From an uncultured Collinsella sp. (lineage in GTDB: Bacteria > Actinomycetota > Coriobacteriia > Coriobacteriales > Coriobacteriaceae), in NCBI GenBank assembly GCA_902464565.1, contig CABQJV010000041.1:1-13997 (forward strand): a stretch of 13,997 nucleotides of DNA. Direction: 5' to 3'. Positions 5,835 to 13,889 of this stretch are shown here, in pieces. A program made the position numbers and the translations under genes. How positions within the stretch are numbered: position 1 is the first letter of the stretch; each line of letters starts with the position of its first letter. Below the pieces are notes generated by a model, which saw only the letters and a list, made by a program, of their open reading frames with translations, was not told the DNA's origin and did no database searches.

Positions 5835-7711
5835 GCGTGGTAGAGCATATCCGCGACCGTGCGGGCCGCTTTCGCTGGATGGGTCTGCTCGTGGTGTGGG
5901 CGGTCTTTATTGCTATGGCGGCCGTGCTGCTGGTGGAGCGCGCCGGCGTGCAGTATAGCGCCGGGCAGCACAAGCTGGGTATGCTTGCCGCCAACGATGC
6001 AGTGCCGGCCTCCTCGGCGATCTTTGGCCAAAAGCCCACGTGCTTGGTTATTTCCGACTCGGACCAGGACGGCGTTGAGGACGTCAAGGATCAGTTCGAC
6101 CAGATTCTGCTCGACATGAAGATCGCCCACCGCGACGTGGATATCGCCATCGACGGCGCGGATGCCATTCCCTCGCTCGCGTCGTTTGATCGCGTGATTG
6201 TGCTTATGCCCTCGCTCGATGGGCTCGGTACGCATCTGACCGACCTGATGAGCTGGGTGAATGCCGGCGGCTCGCTCATGCTGGGCATGACGCCGGAGAA
6301 CTCCGGCTATCTACAAGCCGTTGCGCCCAAGTTTGGCATCGATACCGTGGGATATGAGTACACGACTGCCGAGAGCATCGTCCCGAGCAAGGACTTTATG
6401 ATCGGCGGTGGACAACGCTACGAGTTTTCGGACCCCTTTAAATCGTCCCTGCTGGTTTCGCTGCGCGAGACGGCGCACGTGTGGGCCAAAACCGGCGACA
6501 CGGGTGCGCCCCTTGTTTGGTCGAGCGATTGCGGCAGCGGTCATACCGTGGTGTGTAACATTGGCATTTACAGCAAGGTCATGCGCGGTTTTTACGCCGC
6601 GGCGATCAGACTGCTGGGCGATGCCACGGCATACCCCGTCATCAACAGCGCCGTCTTCTATCTGGATGACTTTCCTAGCCCCGTGCCCTCGGGCGACGGC
6701 ACCTACATCAAGCGCGACTACGGGCTTTCCATCGCCGACTTTTATACCAAGGTATGGTGGCCCGATCTGCAAAAACTCGCGCAAAAATACGGTATTCGTT
6801 ATACCGGCGTGATGATCGAAAACTACGAGGACGCGGTCAACCAGACCGAGCCCGTGCGCCAGCCCGATACCACACAGTTCCGCTACTTTGGCGGCATGCT
6901 GCTGCAGATGGGCGGTGAGCTGGGCTTTCATGGCTACAACCATCAGCCGCTCGCGCTCTGGGATACCGACTATGGCATGCAGTACGACTACAAGACATGG
7001 AAGAACAAGGAGACGCTCGTCGCATCGCTCAACGAGCTTATTGCCTTCCAGGACGAGGTGCTGCCCAACGCGCATGGCTCGGTTTACGTGCCGCCGTCGA
7101 ATATCCTTTCGGCTCGCGCACGCCAGCTTATTGGCACCGATGTTCCGCGCATTAAGACCGTAGCCAGTACGTATTTTGAGGATGGCACCGATCTGCCGTA
7201 CGTGCAGGAGTTTGGCGTGGCGAGTGATGGCATTGTTGAGCAGCCGCGTATTGTTTCGGGTGGCATGGTCGACGATTCCTATATGCGCCTGGCTGCCGTG
7301 TCCGAGCTCAACATGCACTATGTGAGCACGCACTTTATGCACCCGGACGACCTGCTAGATCCCGATCGCGGTGCCAGGCAAGGCTGGGAAGTCTACAAGG
7401 GCGGCCTGACCGACTACCTGGACTGGCTTACCAAGTCTGCGCCCGACCTGCGTCGCCAGACTGGCTCAGAATGCTCGGGCGCCATCCAGCGTTTTTCGTC
7501 CGTGACGGTGAGCGTGGATACCAGCGCGGATGCTTGGGCGTTGAGCCTGGGCAATTTCCACGACGAGGCGTGGTTCATGTTCCGCGCCAACAACGGCGAG
7601 CCGGGTGCGGTCACGGGTGGCGAGATTACGCATCTGACGGGCGAACTTTACCTGGTCAAAGCTACGAACAAGACGGTGGCGATCGCGCGCAAGGAGGGTG
7701 GCGACAAATGA
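5831..7711 (+). CDS. pelA: PelA-like membrane-anchored polysaccharide deacetylase (DUF2194 type)
   Basis: This 626-aa protein has one N-terminal membrane anchor (about residues 17-36) and a large extracytoplasmic part. Residues about 55-270 look like a flavodoxin/Rossmann-like or glutaminase-like domain. The rest is a carbohydrate-esterase-4-type deacetylase. Motifs are YLDDFPSP with D279 and D280, the metal-binding HGYNH (H367, H371), VPPSN at 420-424, and HFMHPDD at 501-507. It probably removes acetyl groups from the N-acetylhexosamine polymer during export, the role of the deacetylase half of PelA. No glycoside-hydrolase domain is visible, unlike Pseudomonas PelA, which also has a GH166 hydrolase. 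ATG 5831 overlaps the preceding stop as ATGA and has AGGAGG at 5821-5826, four nt upstream. The TTG at 5807 would add eight residues with no better RBS. Confidence 0.85.
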   Translation: MSVVEHIRDRAGRFRWMGLLVVWAVFIAMAAVLLVERAGVQYSAGQHKLGMLAANDAVPASSAIFGQKPTCLVISDSDQDGVEDVKDQFDQILLDMKIAHRDVDIAIDGADAIPSLASFDRVIVLMPSLDGLGTHLTDLMSWVNAGGSLMLGMTPENSGYLQAVAPKFGIDTVGYEYTTAESIVPSKDFMIGGGQRYEFSDPFKSSLLVSLRETAHVWAKTGDTGAPLVWSSDCGSGHTVVCNIGIYSKVMRGFYAAAIRLLGDATAYPVINSAVFYLDDFPSPVPSGDGTYIKRDYGLSIADFYTKVWWPDLQKLAQKYGIRYTGVMIENYEDAVNQTEPVRQPDTTQFRYFGGMLLQMGGELGFHGYNHQPLALWDTDYGMQYDYKTWKNKETLVASLNELIAFQDEVLPNAHGSVYVPPSNILSARARQLIGTDVPRIKTVASTYFEDGTDLPYVQEFGVASDGIVEQPRIVSGGMVDDSYMRLAAVSELNMHYVSTHFMHPDDLLDPDRGARQGWEVYKGGLTDYLDWLTKSAPDLRRQTGSECSGAIQRFSSVTVSVDTSADAWALSLGNFHDEAWFMFRANNGEPGAVTGGEITHLTGELYLVKATNKTVAIARKEGGDK

Positions 7712-9135
7712 GAATCTGCTTGGTACTCGAGGGTTGCTACCCCTATGTGCACGGCGGCGTGTCCACTTGGATGCACGGCTACATTACGGCTATGCCCGAG
7801 CACGAGTTTGTGCTGTGGGTGATCGGTGCGCATGCTGCCGACCGCGGCAAGTTTGTCTACGAGCTGCCCGGCAACGTGGTCGAGGTCCACGAGGTGTTTT
7901 TGGATGACGCCCTGCGCCTTTCGGGCGAGCAGCACGAAGTCAGCTTTGACGACCGCGAGCGCGAGGCGCTACGCCGTCTGGTGTCGCTGTCTAATCCGGA
8001 TTGGGACGTGCTGTTCGATATCTTCCAGCGCCGTCGCGTGCATCCGCTCTCGTTTTTGCAGAGCCGCACGTTTATGGACATCTTTCGCGACGTGTGCCTG
8101 GCAGAGTACCCCTACACGCCCTTTGCCGACGCCTTCCATACCATGCGTTCCATGCTGCTTCCCGTTCTGTATCTGCTGGGCGGCGAGGTGCCGGTGGCCG
8201 ATGTGTACCACGCTATCTCGACCGGCTACGGCGGCCTGCTCGCCTGCCTGGGCTCAAGCGTTCACCAGGCTCCGGTGCTGCTGACCGAGCATGGCATCTA
8301 TACCCGCGAACGCGAGGAAGAGATCATTCGCGCCGACTGGGTGGTGCCGTCGTTTAAGGACCGTTGGATTCGCTTTTTCTACCTTCTTTCGGAGGAGATC
8401 TACCGCCGCGCCTTCCGCGTGACCAGTTTGTTCCATAACGCCCGCAAGACCCAGATCGATATGGGCTGCGATGCGGACAAATGCCTGGTCATCCCCAATG
8501 GCATCCAGTTCGACCGCTTTAAGGACATTCCCTTAAAGCCCGATGACGGCTGGGTGGACATTGGCGCGGTGGTGCGCCTGGCGCCCATCAAGGACGTCAA
8601 GACCATGATCTACGCCTTCTTTGAGCTGCACGAGCGCCTGCCCAAGGTGCGCCTGCACATTATGGGCGGCGTGGATGACGAGGAATATGGCGCCGAGTGC
8701 CATGCGCTAGTGGAGACATTGGGCGTGCGTGACTTGATCTTTACCGGCCGCGTCAACGTGGTCGAGTACATGGAAAAGCTCGACTTTACCATTTTGACGA
8801 GCATCTCGGAGGGCCAGCCGTTGAGCGTGTTGGAATCGCTGGGCGCGCGTCGCCCCTGCGTGACGACCGAGGTCGGCTGCTGCCGCGAGCTGCTCGAGGG
8901 CGCCCCCGGCGACGACTTTGGCGTTGCCGGATATGTGAGCCCGCCCATGTATCGCAAGGGTCTGGCCGATGCCATGGAGCGCATGTGCGCGAGCCGTGCC
9001 CGCCGTCTGGAAATGGGGGAGCGCGGCCAGCGTCGCGTGGCGACCTACTACCTACACGAGCAGATGCTCGCCAACTATCGTGCGCTGTACGACGAGACGG
9101 CTCGCGCGTTCAATTTGCCCAAGAAGGAGGTGTAG
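7708..9135 (+). CDS. pelF: PelF-like GT4 glycosyltransferase
   Basis: This 475-aa cytoplasmic enzyme has the GT-B fold of family GT4, close in length to Pseudomonas PelF (about 506 aa). The N-terminal domain begins RICLVLEGCYPYVHGGVSTW, with the glycine-rich acceptor-side loop GGVSTW at 16-21. In the C-terminal domain, VRLAPIKD carries R290 and K295, the pair that usually contacts the donor diphosphate. EGQPLSVLE has E368 and E376, the GT4 E-x7-E motif. PelF is held to polymerise UDP-activated N-acetylhexosamine at the membrane face of the PelDEFG complex. The ATG overlaps the deacetylase stop as ATGA, with AAGGAGG at 7691-7697 upstream. It is the most strongly recognisable member of the operon; the exact sugar used cannot be read from sequence. 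Confidence 0.92.
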   Translation: MRICLVLEGCYPYVHGGVSTWMHGYITAMPEHEFVLWVIGAHAADRGKFVYELPGNVVEVHEVFLDDALRLSGEQHEVSFDDREREALRRLVSLSNPDWDVLFDIFQRRRVHPLSFLQSRTFMDIFRDVCLAEYPYTPFADAFHTMRSMLLPVLYLLGGEVPVADVYHAISTGYGGLLACLGSSVHQAPVLLTEHGIYTREREEEIIRADWVVPSFKDRWIRFFYLLSEEIYRRAFRVTSLFHNARKTQIDMGCDADKCLVIPNGIQFDRFKDIPLKPDDGWVDIGAVVRLAPIKDVKTMIYAFFELHERLPKVRLHIMGGVDDEEYGAECHALVETLGVRDLIFTGRVNVVEYMEKLDFTILTSISEGQPLSVLESLGARRPCVTTEVGCCRELLEGAPGDDFGVAGYVSPPMYRKGLADAMERMCASRARRLEMGERGQRRVATYYLHEQMLANYRALYDETARAFNLPKKEV

Positions 9136-9138
9136 CCG

Positions 9139-10683
9139 GTGGCCGGAATCGGTTTTGAGCTCAAGCGCCTGTTTAAGCGCAAGGGTCTGTTTGCCACGAT
9201 GCGCGCCTATGGCTACGCCGGCATCGTGTGCACGGGCCCCATGCTGCTGGGCGTACTGTTGCAGGTGGGCATTTTGGTGCTGTGCGGTCTGTGGGACGTG
9301 GGCCGCGCCAACCAGGATCTGCTGGTGTGCATGGTGACCTATACGCTTCTGGCGTCGCTTACGCTCACGAGCTTTTTCTCCATGCCCGTCACGCGCTTTT
9401 TGGCGGACATGCTGTTTGCCGAGCGCGAAGAAGAGGTCTTGCCCTCGTTTTGGGGCTCCAACGCCATCATGCTCGTTGCGGGCACGGTGCTCTACGGCGT
9501 ATTTTTGCTGTTCTCGGGCGCCACGCTACTGCAGGGGCTGCTGTGCCTGTGGCTGTTCAACATTATGATCGTCAACTGGAACGGCATGAGTTACCTCACG
9601 GCCATTAAGGATTACCGCGGTATTCTGTGCAGTTTTGCCGCGGCCATTGGCATGGCGTGTCTGTGTGCCCTGGCCGCGCTGGCGCTGGGGCTGCCGCCGG
9701 TCGAGGGCCTGCTGGCCTCGATCGCCCTGGGCTACGGCGTCATGCTCGCCTGGGACGTGGCGTTGCTGTACCGGTATTTTCCTCAGAGCGATCGCAGCCC
9801 CTGGCTCTTTTTGCGCTGGCTCGACCAATTTATGCCGCTGGCGCTCACGGGCCTGTTTACCAACCTGGGGCTCTTTGCACACCTGGTGATCATTTGGGCC
9901 GGTCCCATTGGCGTGCAGGTCAAAGGCCTGTTTTACGGCGCGCCCTATCATGATGTGCCGGCGTTGCTTGCGTTTTTGACCATCCTGGTCACGACCGTCA
10001 ACTTTGTGGTGTCGGTCGAGGTCAATTTCTATCCGCGCTACCGCGACTACTACAGCCTGTTTAACGACGGCGGCGTGGTGGGCGACATCGTGGTGGCAGA
10101 GGGGGAAATGCTCGCCACGCTCAACCGGGAGCTGCGGTTTTGCGCGCTCAAGCAGCTGTTTGTGACGGCAGCGGTCATCTCGCTCGAGACTACGGTGCTG
10201 TCGGCCCTGCCACTGGGCTTTAACAACCTGATGCACGGGTATTTCCGCACGCTGTGTGTGGGCTATGGCCTGTATGCCGTGGGCAACACGATTCTGCTGA
10301 TCTTGCTGTATTTTACCGACTACAAGGGCGCCGTGCTTGCCTCCGGGCTGTTCGCGGGCGTGGCGGGGCTGGCGACCATCGTCTCGCTGTTCTTTCCGCA
10401 GCAGTTTTATGGCTTTGGCTTTTTGCTCGGTGCGGCGGTGTTTTTTGTTGTGGCGCTCATGCGGCTCGATACCTATACCGCCAACTTGCCGTATCGTATC
10501 CTGAGTCAGCAGCCCATTGTGGCGATCGACAAGACGGGTCGCTTTACGCAGCTGGGTTGCTTGCTCGACCGTGCCGAACAGCGCTACGAGGAGCTGCGTC
10601 TAGAGGGTGAGCCGCATGGTGCGTTTGAGCGCACGGTGGTCCGTGTGTATCGCAATCGTTGGGGAGGTCCTGATGACCGATAG
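9139..10683 (+). CDS. pelG: PelG-like 12-TM exopolysaccharide exporter
   Basis: This 514-aa polytopic membrane protein opens with the PelG-typical MAGIGFELKRLFKRKG, followed by about twelve hydrophobic segments (first around residues 27-50, last around 430-445). It belongs to the multidrug/oligosaccharide/polysaccharide (MOP/MATE-like) flippase superfamily. It is expected to work with PelD, PelE and PelF to move the growing polymer across the membrane. A cytoplasmic-looking tail of about 65 residues after the last helix makes it longer than Pseudomonas PelG (about 456 aa). The start is GTG 9139, three nt after the PelF stop, with AAGGAGG at 9124-9130. The last 11 nt overlap the CotH gene. Confidence 0.9.
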   Translation: MAGIGFELKRLFKRKGLFATMRAYGYAGIVCTGPMLLGVLLQVGILVLCGLWDVGRANQDLLVCMVTYTLLASLTLTSFFSMPVTRFLADMLFAEREEEVLPSFWGSNAIMLVAGTVLYGVFLLFSGATLLQGLLCLWLFNIMIVNWNGMSYLTAIKDYRGILCSFAAAIGMACLCALAALALGLPPVEGLLASIALGYGVMLAWDVALLYRYFPQSDRSPWLFLRWLDQFMPLALTGLFTNLGLFAHLVIIWAGPIGVQVKGLFYGAPYHDVPALLAFLTILVTTVNFVVSVEVNFYPRYRDYYSLFNDGGVVGDIVVAEGEMLATLNRELRFCALKQLFVTAAVISLETTVLSALPLGFNNLMHGYFRTLCVGYGLYAVGNTILLILLYFTDYKGAVLASGLFAGVAGLATIVSLFFPQQFYGFGFLLGAAVFFVVALMRLDTYTANLPYRILSQQPIVAIDKTGRFTQLGCLLDRAEQRYEELRLEGEPHGAFERTVVRVYRNRWGGPDDR

Positions 10684-12442
10684 GATGATATCGCGTCGCC
10701 GCTTGATTGAGGCGGCTGCCGGCACATTGCTGCTTTCGGGCTGCTCTTCGCAGGACGAATCCTCGACAAAAAAGACCAAGAAGCAGGACAAGATTAAAAA
10801 GGCCGATGCGTCTAGCGAGACTAAGCACCTTCGCGACAAGGATGAGCTGTACGAGGTCTACGACGACTCGGGCATCGTATGCATGTACCTGACGGTCTCG
10901 CGCGGTAACAGCTCCGAGAATACCGACCATAGCTGGGCCGAGATTAATACCTACTCGGTCTACGACTATGCCGACATGGGCGTGACACGCTATCAGGTTA
11001 TGGGCCTGCTGCAGCCAGGCGATGATAAGGGCCCCGTTGCTGGCGAGGTGGGCTATGGCGAGGAGGCACCCAACGCCACGGTGCGGGTGCGCGGTCAGAC
11101 GTCGAGTACCTATACGCAAAAGAACTACAAGGTGGAGCTCAAAAAGGGCAAGGGCACGTGGCGCCAGCAGCGTGCGATTGCGCTCAACAAGCACATGGGC
11201 GAGGGCATGCGCTTTCGTAACAAGATGGCCTACGATCTGATTCGTGGCATTCCCCAGATGATGGGCCTGCGCACGCAGTTTGTGCACTTATGGGTGTGCG
11301 ACCAGACCGAAAAATCTAACGACACCTTTGAGGACTACGGACTGTTTACGCAGGTCGAGCAGCTCAACAAGACGGCGCTTAAGGCCCACGGTCTGGATAA
11401 GAGCGGGCATCTCTATAAGGTGAACAGTTTCGATTTCCATCGCTTTGAGGACACCATTAAGCTCACCGATGACCCCGACTATAACCAGACGGCGTTTGAG
11501 GGCATGCTCGAGATTAAGGGCGATTCGGACCATACCAAGTTGATCGAGATGCTCGATGCGCTCAACGACGATACGCAAAAGATCGACGATGTGCTCGACA
11601 CCTACTTCGATACCGAGAACCTGGTCTATTGGATGGCGTTTCAGATCTTGACGGGCAATTGCGACACGCAGAACCGTAACTGCTATCTGTACAGCCCGCT
11701 TAACTCCAAAGTCTGGTACATCCTGGATTGGGACAACGACGGCATGCTGCGCAAGCTCGAGTTGAGCCTGACTGGATTCTCGGATTATGCGAGCTGGGAG
11801 CGCGGCGTGAGCAACTACTGGGGCAACGTGCTGTTTAACCGCGCGTTGCGCAGCAAGTCGTTCCGCAGCGAACTCGATAGCGCCGTCAAGGACCTGCGCT
11901 CGTATTTGACCGAAGAGCGTCTGAGCAAGATGGTCGAGCATTATCGCGAGGTCACGGAGCCACTCGTCTTTGCTGCGCCCGACCTGGAGAATCTGCCCGT
12001 GACGAAGGACGAATACGAGCAGATTGCCGCGGCGATTCCTTCCGAGATCGAGGAGAACTATAAGAGCTTTCGCGAGAGCTATAAAAAGCCCATGCCGTTC
12101 TACATCGGCGTGCCGCAGATCGATAACGGTAAGCTGCGCGTGAATTGGGACGCGTCGTACGACTTTAAAGCGCGCGACATTCGCTATACCGTGGAGCTTG
12201 CGCGCGATTACGCCATTACTGACGTGATCTTTAAGGCCGAGGACGTGCTGCTGCCGGAGGTAACGTGCGATGCGCCCGATACCGGCCAGTACTTTGTGCG
12301 CGTGCGTGCCACCAACTCCGACGGCTATACGCAAGATGCGTTTGACTACTATGTGACCGACGGCGGCAAACAGTACGGCATGAAGTGTTTTTACGTGCAA
12401 GACGGCGGTAGGGTCGTGGAGGACACGTATGAGGAGGGCTAG
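10673..12442 (+). CDS. CotH-type kinase lipoprotein
   Basis: This 589-aa exported protein has an N-terminus SRRRLIEAAAGTLLLSGC (7-24) that combines a twin-arginine-like SRRRLI with a lipobox LSGC, lipidated Cys24. It is therefore probably a membrane-anchored, possibly Tat-exported, lipoprotein, followed by a Lys/Asp-rich linker. The CotH kinase domain runs from about 130 to 430. RVRGQTSSTYTQKNYKVEL starts near 138, CDTQNRN holds D331, and DWDND holds D354. The two aspartates are 23 residues apart, as I recall for the catalytic pair of Bacillus spore-coat kinase CotH. A fibronectin-III-like segment follows at about 490-575. CotH proteins phosphorylate protein serines; the substrate here is unknown. 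ATG 10673 has GGGGAGG five nt before it and overlaps pelG by 11 nt. ATG 10685 is an alternative but badly spaced. Confidence 0.88.
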   Translation: MTDRMISRRRLIEAAAGTLLLSGCSSQDESSTKKTKKQDKIKKADASSETKHLRDKDELYEVYDDSGIVCMYLTVSRGNSSENTDHSWAEINTYSVYDYADMGVTRYQVMGLLQPGDDKGPVAGEVGYGEEAPNATVRVRGQTSSTYTQKNYKVELKKGKGTWRQQRAIALNKHMGEGMRFRNKMAYDLIRGIPQMMGLRTQFVHLWVCDQTEKSNDTFEDYGLFTQVEQLNKTALKAHGLDKSGHLYKVNSFDFHRFEDTIKLTDDPDYNQTAFEGMLEIKGDSDHTKLIEMLDALNDDTQKIDDVLDTYFDTENLVYWMAFQILTGNCDTQNRNCYLYSPLNSKVWYILDWDNDGMLRKLELSLTGFSDYASWERGVSNYWGNVLFNRALRSKSFRSELDSAVKDLRSYLTEERLSKMVEHYREVTEPLVFAAPDLENLPVTKDEYEQIAAAIPSEIEENYKSFRESYKKPMPFYIGVPQIDNGKLRVNWDASYDFKARDIRYTVELARDYAITDVIFKAEDVLLPEVTCDAPDTGQYFVRVRATNSDGYTQDAFDYYVTDGGKQYGMKCFYVQDGGRVVEDTYEEG

Positions 12443-13220
12443 CGCGCTTCTCGAGCGCCTGGCGGCACCTCCCGTGCGCACCACGCAGGAGCGTTATCGC
12501 CATGAGCTCAAGTACCTCATCAACGAGGGCGAGCACGCTGCGCTGGCCTGCCGCATGGCGCCGGTGTTTAAGCTGGACAAGCATGCGCGGGCGGGCGGTT
12601 ACACCATTCGCAGCCTGTACTTTGACGACTACTGCAACTCGGCCTACGAGGAAAAAGACGCCGGCATTCTCATGCGCAAAAAGTATCGCGTGCGCATCTA
12701 TAACGGCAGCGACAAGGTGATTAAGCTCGAGCGCAAAAAGAAGTACGGCAGCTGGATCTACAAGGAGGACGCGCCGCTCACGCGCGACGAGTTTGAGCAG
12801 ATCCTAGCCGGCGACTACGACTTTTTGCTGCGGAGCCCCCACCAACTCTGCCGTGAGTTCTACATCGAGTGCATCTGCAACATGATGCGCCCGCGGACAA
12901 TCGTGGACTACGAGCGCGAGCCGTGGGTGATGGATGAGGGCACCGTGCGCATTACGTTTGACATGAACGTTCGTGCCGCGGTGGGAAGCTTCGATATCTT
13001 TGACGCGACGCTGCCCGCGCTGCCGGTCCTGGAGCCCGGCAAGCTGGTGATGGAGGTCAAGTTTACGGAGTTTTGCCCGCAGTTGGTGCGCGATATGGTA
13101 CCGCCGGGCGCGGCCGAGCTCACGGCGGTCTCCAAGTACTGCCTGTGTTACGAAAAGACCGCCTACTTGCGCGGCTTTAACTACTGGGAATCGGATTTTG
13201 AGAACCGAGGGGATATTTAG
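12429..13220 (+). CDS. VTC-domain polyphosphate polymerase-like protein
   Basis: This is a 263-aa cytoplasmic protein made almost entirely of one VTC domain, the tunnel-shaped fold of the catalytic subunit of yeast polyphosphate polymerase. Family residues are present: RHELKY (24-29), RSLYFDD (61-67), RKKYRVRIY (83-91), KLERKKK (99-105), VDYERE (159-164), VRITFD (173-178), VMEVKF (207-212) and SKY (235-237). Together these supply the basic and acidic side chains lining the tunnel. The expected reaction is polyphosphate synthesis from ATP gamma-phosphate, though bacterial family members next to CotH and DUF4956 have mostly untested activities. No SPX domain or membrane helix is present, so delivery to the membrane would rely on the next gene. 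ATG 12429 has GGAGG at 12418-12422 and overlaps the CotH gene by 14 nt. Confidence 0.88.
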   Translation: MRRASALLERLAAPPVRTTQERYRHELKYLINEGEHAALACRMAPVFKLDKHARAGGYTIRSLYFDDYCNSAYEEKDAGILMRKKYRVRIYNGSDKVIKLERKKKYGSWIYKEDAPLTRDEFEQILAGDYDFLLRSPHQLCREFYIECICNMMRPRTIVDYEREPWVMDEGTVRITFDMNVRAAVGSFDIFDATLPALPVLEPGKLVMEVKFTEFCPQLVRDMVPPGAAELTAVSKYCLCYEKTAYLRGFNYWESDFENRGDI

Positions 13221-13223
13221 ACC

Positions 13224-13889
13224 ATGAGCACCAGGGACTTTTTTAAGAACTCCGTCTTGGAGGCGTTTGGTCAGGTCGACCCTGCCAAGATCGGCCTGTC
13301 GCTGCTCGTGGCACTCGCCATGGGCATCCTGATCTATTACGTGTACAAGCGCTTTTTTACCGGCGTGGTGTACTCGCGAAGCTTTGCTGTGACGCTCGTG
13401 GGCATGTGCGTGCTCACCTGCATGGTCACGCTCGCGATCTCGACGAACGTGGTCATCTCGCTCGGTATGGTCGGTGCTCTGTCCATCGTTCGTTATCGTA
13501 CGGCGGTCAAGGATCCGCTCGACCTGTTGTATCTGTTTTGGGCCATTACCACGGGCATTACGGCAGGCGCCGGCATGTATGCGCTCGTGGGGCTTACGGC
13601 GGTGGTGATCGTTGCGATGATCGCCGGCTTTGCGAGCCACCAGGACAAGGCGCGCGTGTACATGATGGTCATCCACTACACGGGCCAGACTACCGGTGAT
13701 GATATCGTGCGTGCATTTGGGCGCACCAAGTTTACCATCAAGTCTAAGACTATGCGCGGCGACAAAGTCGAGATGGCCGTCGAAGTGTTCTCGGACGGCG
13801 TGGATATGCCCTATGCCGACGCCATCCGCGCGCTCGACGGCGTGGAGGACCTGACGCTCATCCAGTACAACGGTGAATACCACGGCTAG
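13224..13889 (+). CDS. DUF4956 family membrane protein
   Basis: This 221-aa protein has four likely membrane segments: about residues 22-44, 53-73, 76-90 together with 99-113, and 115-137. A soluble C-terminal domain of about 80 residues resembles a small alpha/beta fold. GALSIVRYRTAVKDP at 84-98, followed by FWAITTGITAGAG, is the hallmark of the DUF4956 family, which commonly sits beside VTC-domain genes. Its function is unknown. The tight pairing suggests a membrane partner or channel for the VTC product. It starts 3 nt after the VTC stop, with GAGGGG at 13207-13212 as a rather distant RBS. It is the last gene of the operon in this window. Confidence 0.85.
   Translation: MSTRDFFKNSVLEAFGQVDPAKIGLSLLVALAMGILIYYVYKRFFTGVVYSRSFAVTLVGMCVLTCMVTLAISTNVVISLGMVGALSIVRYRTAVKDPLDLLYLFWAITTGITAGAGMYALVGLTAVVIVAMIAGFASHQDKARVYMMVIHYTGQTTGDDIVRAFGRTKFTIKSKTMRGDKVEMAVEVFSDGVDMPYADAIRALDGVEDLTLIQYNGEYHG

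Noticed and set aside
6311..7342. Long minus-strand frame inside the deacetylase gene
   Set aside because: Histidine- and arginine-rich nonsense translation opposite clear CE4 motifs on the + strand.
7471..7707. Upstream in-frame extension of the PelF-like gene
   Set aside because: It lies within the deacetylase gene. The ATG at 7708 has the ATGA overlap, a good RBS and the family-typical start RICLVLEG.
11288..12484. 398-codon minus-strand frame across the CotH gene
   Set aside because: It lies opposite a CotH domain with an intact catalytic pair and has no family resemblance of its own.
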